This document shows positions 58,544 to 64,000 of a stretch of 64,000 bases of DNA, one piece after another (the first letter of the stretch is position 1; the number at the start of each line of letters is the position of its first letter). Source of the DNA: Seriola aureovittata (Eukaryota; Chordata; Actinopteri; Carangiformes; Carangidae); contig NC_079386.1 in the NCBI RefSeq assembly GCF_021018895.1, forward strand, positions 5,003,835-5,067,834, written 5' to 3'. Position numbers and translations under genes: made by a program. Below the pieces are notes generated by a model, which worked only from the letters and a program-made list of their open reading frames with translations, did not search any database and was not told the DNA's origin.

Positions 58544-59104
58544 AACAAAGATGCAACACAGATTTGAAATAAATAAAAAAAAAACAACAACAGAGAAGCA
58601 AGGAGACAAGAGGAAACACTGACATTATGCCCAGAGACAGAAATGTGCTTATGAAGGGAAGAAGACATGAGAGGAAATGAAAGAAGATGAAAAAAAAAAC
58701 CCAGAAAGACGAAGGGAGGAAGCTGACAAGGGACAGAGCATTAGACCCACTCAATCCGACAGAGGAGAGGAGAGGAAGAAAAGGCTAGCAGCTCTAAATA
58801 CTTAAAGAGCCACAGCGGACTGAGGAAGACGGAGAGAGAGGCAGAGAACTGACCCGTTGTCTTGTGGAGATACAACACCCAGTCGAGCAAAGCGGACAAT
58901 CTCTCCGCAGCACAGCACAGGACTCAGCTCTGTGGCCTCCACCAGCTCCACCGCCTTTGTTCTGTTCATTAGAAGTTTCTTCACTTCCTCTGAGATTTGT
59001 GGAAGAAGTGGGGCGCACATATACTGCTAGTAAAACTTTGTTTTTTCACACCATTGCACCGTCAATCCCCTATCCTTGCAAATGAGCTGTGTTTCTTCAT
59101 TTTT

Positions 59105-59304
59105 CTTTTTTTAAAGTTATTTTTTTTGGGCTTTTATTGATAGAGCAGTGGAGAGAGACAGGAAATGGGGAGGCAGAGAGAGGGGGAAATGACATGCAGC
59201 AAAGGGCTTGTCCAATGCGGGACTCGAACCGGGTGCCAACTGCAGCGAGGACCTTTGCCTCTGTATATGAGGCGGATGCTCAACCAACTGAGCTATACGA
59301 CACC
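59105..59304 (-). mobile_element. tRNA-derived SINE with 18-bp target-site duplication
   Basis: Read on the minus strand, the element starts with a tRNA-like head. It has an A-box region (TAGCTCAGTTGG, complement of 59284-59295) and a B box (GGTTCGAGTCC, complement of about 59220-59230), spaced as in a tRNA gene. A tRNA-unrelated body follows, with TTTGCTGCATGTCA and a pyrimidine-rich part, ending in ATCAATAAAAGCCC and an A-rich tail at the low-coordinate end. Identical 18-bp copies of CTGTGTTTCTTCATTTTT flank it (59087-59104 and 59305-59322), the signature of LINE-mediated insertion. The intact duplication suggests a fairly recent insertion. I do not assign a family name. It is not a functional tRNA gene, because the 3' acceptor half is replaced by the SINE body. 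Confidence 0.88.
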
Positions 59305-59894
59305 CTGTGTTTCTTCATTTTTAATGAAAGTGTTTGATGACTTGTTACGTGACGGCAGCAGTGTGTGTCGACGTGAGGCTTTTTCTCCTGGGTGATGAAG
59401 GGTGTGATGCACGGTGCGGTGTTGCTACCCGCTCTGACAGCTGGGGAGATGGATGCAGTACAGATTAAATACAGGGGGAAATGAGGACAGTTTCATGGAC
59501 AAAGGCAAACCCACTGTGACAGTGCTTTTCCCCTGTGAGAGAAGCTGGACCACATATTTGCTATCACCCTCAGTTGTTGGTAAAGCTTCAACTGAAGGAT
59601 AATTCAGGTTTATTACAACTTGGGTATTATTGAGATCTGGGAATGCAGCCACAAATCCGATGGGGCAAGAAACTGTTTTTATGGCAGTAAAACAATAACA
59701 TGTCTGAGTGGTGGTAATAATACCTCACTGCCCAAGAAAACAGGCTAATTAGCACTAAAAACAAAGTACAGCTGAGGCGGATGGGAATGTCAGTTTTTAA
59801 TGTATTTGAAATTAAACTTTGACCTGATGTCAAGCAGCAACCTTCGAGGCTGCAAAATAAAGCCAGCATGGACATACCCAAAGCAGTTCCTCAA

Positions 59895-60341
59895 ATGACC
59901 ACTTGAGGCTGACTCGAGAAACTGAACCCCTAGATTCTCATATTAAAATGCCCAAATTTACAGCAGAAATTAACATGTTTATAGCCTGGTACAAAAAGCA
60001 AATTTGGTCTCTGTAGCTTATTTCCTCCTTCGTGACAACTATATGAGGGTGAATTTTTACATAGCTCACTCATTTAAATTTTGTTAAAGCTTAAAGTTCT
60101 GCATAAATGAGGCCGCTTTGAATGACAGGGCAGGTGAGCGTATGTTTGCCACAAACCAGCATGCTCCACACATGCCCCACGTCTTTGCCTGTTTTTAGAT
60201 TAGTTGGGAATTAGGCAAGAGTCAGACACTGCCAAGATGGCGTTGGTAGAGCAGCTCACTCTGAGCTTCAACAACGCTCTTCAGAAGCCTGTGGGTGACA
60301 TCACAGAGGCTATGTCCATGTTAATTTACAGTCTATGCCTG
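59895..60341 (+). mobile_element. dispersed fish repeat, near-complete copy
   Basis: The series CTCATATTAAAATGCCCAAA, TTTACAGCAGAAATTAACATG, AGCCTGGTACAAAAAG, ATGAGGGTGAATTTTTACAT, AAGATGGCG, CAGAAGCCTGTGGGTGACAT and the end TTTACAGTCTATGCC matches the internal order of a repeat I recognise from fish introns. The AAGATGGCG inside is part of the repeat and not evidence for a promoter. Confidence 0.68.
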
Positions 60342-60374
60342 ATGACCTGACCCTGACCACTTACAGAAATGCAT

Positions 60375-60450
60375 GGCAATCCAATCAAATAGTTGTTGAG
60401 GTAATTCAGTCAGGACCAAAGTGGTGGACCCCCCAACATCCATTGAGCCA
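60375..60450 (+). repeat. dispersed fish intronic repeat, 3' fragment
   Basis: CATGGCAATCCAATCAAATAG, TTGAGGTAATTCAGTCAGGA and CCAAAGTGGTGGACC match the usual downstream part of the same repeat family. It directly follows another repeat ending at 60341. Confidence 0.55.
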
Positions 60451-60454
60451 TTAG

Positions 60455-61330
60455 CATGGCCAAAAACAGAAGGCCACTTGTACTAAGAAAATGGTGTAAT
60501 TGTGGGTTGCAGCTTTCTTGGAGGTACAACAGTGGCATTTCTTGTTTTGGCACCAAACATAAAACTATTTGACTAGTTAGAAGCAACAGCAATGTAGTTG
60601 GTAACTCAGACTTTCTGTTATAAGGCTGTCATCTCCAAGCCTGAACAGAAACAACCCTGATGACATCATCAGACTTGCCAAAGCTCCTCCAGAGCCACAG
60701 ATGACATCGGTTTTCATGGGCAGGGTGACAAGTTAACTGATCTAAAATCAGTAAAGATCTCCTTTAAGCTGTGATAATTGCTTTGATCATGTTCCAAACT
60801 CATCAGATTTTCAAAATAATAAAATAAAGTACTGTGTATAAAAAAGATACTCTCTACAAGTGACAGCAGGTTGTCCTTTATTAGGTAGTAGACCTGCAAA
60901 TAAATGTACAGTGACTTTGTCGCACAGAAGCACTTTAATGTGAGAGAAGAGGCTGTTTCTTGTTTATTTCTCCACTGAGTCTATTACGAGCCACTTTCTG
61001 GCAGGTCCACTCTGAAATATTATCTTTTCCTGACACTCACCACATTCACTGAGTACAGGGTAATTACCACTTTACGAGACACGATGGAATTTAAGGTAAA
61101 AAGAAACAAAAGGATGAAATACAAAATAACAGGATTGTTTACAGTTTTCAATGTCTTAGATCACTGGTTCCCATCTTTGAAGTCAGGGCGCCCCGTTGGG
61201 TCACAGGATAAACCAGAGATGTCATGACATGATTAGCAGGACAGAAAAGCAGTAAATACATTTGTGGTACAAAAGGTCATGTGATTTTTGGCTGGCCTGC
61301 AACAGCACAGCCACTCTTATAATGTAAAAT
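60455..61330. other. non-coding, nothing recognised
   Basis: AT-rich unique DNA after two dispersed repeats. No frame of note. Confidence 0.5.
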
Positions 61331-61333
61331 GTC

Positions 61334-61535
61334 CATGACCGACTGACTGAGTGATCATAGTTCCACCATTGGTCAACTGAATGTCACATGACTGAGTTGG
61401 AGTTTCCCCATTGGCCATTGTGCTTTCAAAATGAATTGGCGCAAACAGTTTATATCGGGGCATTTACAACCTGCACAGAGACTTTTTTTCAAAAAAGCAC
61501 TTAGCCACAAATCTAGTGACTTTTTGGACAAACTT
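61334..61535 (+). repeat. dispersed repeat, copy B
   Basis: CATGACCGACTGACTGAGTG, GAGTTTCCCCATTGGCCATT, GTGCTTTCAAAATGAATTGG, GACTTTTTTTCAAAAAAGCA and GACTTTTTGGACAAACTTTA match copy A at 27.7-28.0 kb in order and orientation, but without the long TGAC expansion. Confidence 0.8.
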
Positions 61536-62032
61536 TACTTTTTGCTTGTGAACTACTGCTTACTGAATAATTTTACATTTTCAGGCGCATTAAAGGCATT
61601 CAGATAAACAATATAATTCTTTAATTTAACATGCCACCACACCACACTAACATGTGAAATCTATGATAAGTGATTGCATGTAGGTAATGTGAGAGACTCT
61701 GGCTTAGTTTATGTAGACCATAAGTCTTAAATCCAGAATACAGTGACATATTTCATCTTATATTCAAAGTTTTAGATATAAAAAGTTGCAGATTCTTGGT
61801 GCAGTTGTGAAACTGGTTTACCAAAATTGGATCTTGTAATCATCATTAAAAAGCTGTAGTATCTTCCTTTCCAGTGGTTAACTGTAATTAACAGTCTGCA
61901 GTGGTCAATAGTAATAAAAAAAAAAAGTGTAATAAAATAGAAAGAAATGTAGGTGCACAACTGGGAAATCCATCTGAGGCAGTTTTACAGACTGTGCTCA
62001 CACTTCCAGTAACAGCTTGGATAGAGAGCAAA

Positions 62033-62052
62033 CACACACACACACACACACA
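62033..62052 (+). repeat. (CA)n microsatellite
   Basis: About 10 CA units. Confidence 0.92.
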
Positions 62053-62439
62053 TACACACACTGTATCTAATTAAAACAGTTTAAGCAATTGTTCACAGAG
62101 GAGCTCCCATCAGCACCTGGTCCACTGCTGATGTATTAACTGGAGCCATTGAAAGTGAAACTGCCTCTAAAAACTGGTGGAGTTTAAACATGTACCAAGT
62201 TCAGATGTGACCCATCAAACCAGATCCATTCCTGACTGTTTTAGTAGATTTACACCCCTGCTTTAGAGGCCTGCATAAAAGCCAACACGTCTACTTGTTT
62301 TCCTAATTGCTCTCACTGTCATTAGGAAGTGGAGCGTGACACCTCAGCATAAGATGCACTTGAAAGAAAACAAAATGTGTAGAAAAAGGCAGAACACTCT
62401 GGAGGAGGACATAACAAGCGGCACAATGGCTGGGACACA

Positions 62440-62690
62440 CTGTAGCAGCAGCAGAGCCGAGCGTTTGGACGCAGCTGACGGAAAAACCCTCCACTAAACC
62501 GTGGAGTGTGCGGAGCGCCAGTGCTGCGAGCCGGTGCCGGCTGGCAGACTGCAGAGAGCTGGCGCTGGGGGCAGCCGAGCCCAATAGGCTGGCACCGCTG
62601 CAGCTATAGAGCTGTTGTATGATATCACAGCGAAACAGATTGAGATTAGCCTGCCATGATCCACAGAGGAGAAAAGAGTTGGAAGAGGAT
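62440..62690 (+). promoter_or_regulatory. GC-richer unique segment, candidate regulatory element
   Basis: The first half is CpG-containing (GCCGAGCGTTTGGACGCAGC, GGAGCGCCAGTGCTGCGAGC). The second has TTGTATGATATCACAGCG and GATTGAGATTAGCCTGCC. The 93-residue minus-strand frame (62303-62584) is Ala/Ser-rich and unrecognised. A distant enhancer or a promoter of another gene are both possible. Confidence 0.25.
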
Positions 62691-63349
62691 GGAAGTGGAA
62701 GCGAGGGATGGAGAGGGAAATGGAGATAGAGCTATAGAGCGGCTTTCATAATTTGGGAGGGGGTATCCTCCAAAGTAGATCTTTTCTTTTCCTCCTCTGT
62801 CATATCCTCCACACACACAGTAGTACTTTTGTTGCTGCTCAGTATTGCCAATATTACAGTGATTGGATGATGTCCACTTTCTAAACTCTTTTTCCTGTTC
62901 AATTTATCTCCCTTTCTTTTGTCTTCTTCTCTGGTTTCGCCTCAGGCTTCATCATTATCTCATCCCTGCTTTACCTTGACAGGCAGATACGCCTCCCAGT
63001 CGACCCCCTGGGTAAATTAGCCCTCATTTCAAATATGGAAGTGTGTCCCTGCTGCTCAGCCCTGTCCTCTAATCCCAACAATTATGACATCTCCTGGTGT
63101 GAAACCTCCTCTTCTTCTTTTCTTTTCACGTCCCTCTGCTCACTGCTCCCTTCATGTCCTATAGGAAGTGGCTCAGTGTTTTCCAGCACTGCCTGGCACA
63201 TGAAGAGAGATGGCAGAGTGGCCTTTGATGGTATTAGCTCTGTGATACATGAGTGTGTGTTAGGGAGGGAGAGTTTTTCACACAGCATGATGTCCTATGT
63301 GTATTTTATATTTACGTTCCATACTGTACAGTTGAGTTTTTGACAGCAG

Positions 63350-63560
63350 GGATTTGCTAAATTAGATTAGCCATTATCACCGAGGATTACAAATATGATG
63401 GCAGCAGCCAGGGGACAATCCTCCATATAGCATGACTGACAGCTGATCACTTCTGTCATATAAGGCCCACGCTCTGAGTGGGCGGTTCCCTGAGGCAACC
63501 TTGCAGCTGATTGGGTGCCTGATGAGAGCTGAAGTTTGGTGATCACTCGGCTCGGGACCA
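63350..63560 (+). promoter_or_regulatory. candidate conserved non-coding element
   Basis: GCTAAATTAGATTAGCCATT, ATCACCGAGGATTACAAATA and GCAGCTGATTGGGTGCCTGA give GGATTA, TTAG and inverted-CCAAT type motifs in unique sequence. The two minus-strand frames across it have no domain. Confidence 0.27.
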
Positions 63561-64000
63561 TGATACAAAGCCTTCATCTCTTGTCTGTTAAATTTATTTG
63601 TTTGCTTCTTTGTTGTTCGTATAGATTTCATTTTAAATTCACATTTTTTTGTTTGAATTAGAAGTGTTCAAGCAGATAACTATGATTATTTACTTGACTT
63701 TGACAGTTTAGAAGCACAAACACTGGCTGTAATATTTTGAATATTCCTAAATAACTGATGGGGAGTTTATATTGGTGAGATAATGGAAGTGATGACAGGT
63801 GAATACTGAGCCAGTCACACTCGTTAGGGAGAGAAGGTGCGCTGAAAGACGAGGATGATGTTGATAATGATGATGATGATGAGGTTATTAGAGAATTGCC
63901 CAGAGAAAAGAGGGAAACAAATTGGTTCAAGAGTCTGGGAGTGATTGGAAAGCAACTAAAATGTATGAGTGGGTTTGGGAGTGAACCAATAAAAAGCTGT

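Noticed and set aside
59220..59304. tRNA gene on the minus strand
   Set aside because: A and B boxes are present, but the 3' half is a SINE body and the unit has an 18-bp target duplication.
1..64000. CRISPR arrays, bacterial operons, ribosomal RNA, viral genes
   Set aside because: None seen: tandem arrays are microsatellites or a 53-bp minisatellite without unique spacers, and no such genes are recognisable.

Overview
The window reads as non-coding vertebrate DNA, most likely from a teleost fish. Four things point that way: very dense CA/TG, CT/GA and other microsatellites, several short dispersed elements of kinds I associate with fish genomes, one coding exon of a vertebrate fibroblast-homologous factor (FHF) gene, and otherwise no open reading frames that look like genes. 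There is no bacterial, viral or organellar gene content.

The only coding sequence I can name with confidence is on the minus strand at 44607-44799. It encodes a 64-residue N-terminal segment that I recognise as the A-type first exon of fgf11 (FHF3). It has a good start context (A at -3, G at +4) and ends at a consensus GTGAGT donor in phase 1, the phase at which FHF first exons join exon 2. Transcription runs toward coordinate 1. I did not find exons 2-5 by reading, so 1-44606 is provisionally intron 1 or its continuation. About 44800-46250 is the GC-rich 5' flank/5'UTR/promoter side, and 46250-64000 is upstream flank.

Layout. 1-13 kb: microsatellites, a 31-bp perfect hairpin at 5.1 kb, a terminal-inverted-repeat (TIR) element at 4.4-4.8 kb, purine-rich tracts at 9.8-10.3 and 11.9-12.5 kb, and degenerate SINE-like copies. 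13-24 kb: a complete 354-bp TIR element, an inverted pair of repeats, a 53-bp minisatellite, and unique stretches resembling conserved non-coding DNA. 26-40 kb: another TIR element, a repeat pair that seeded a TGAC microsatellite, and very long TG/CA tracts in opposite orientation near 39.2-39.8 kb. 43-46 kb: fgf11 exon 1 and its promoter side. 47-64 kb: more dispersed repeats, and the best-supported mobile element of the window, a tRNA-derived SINE at 59.1-59.3 kb flanked by an 18-bp target-site duplication.

No new multi-gene system is evident. The best leads are the fgf11 exon with an apparently very long first intron, the perfect hairpin, a set of candidate regulatory elements, and three exon-like segments that I cannot assign. 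Conservation calls are inference from composition only; no alignment was possible.
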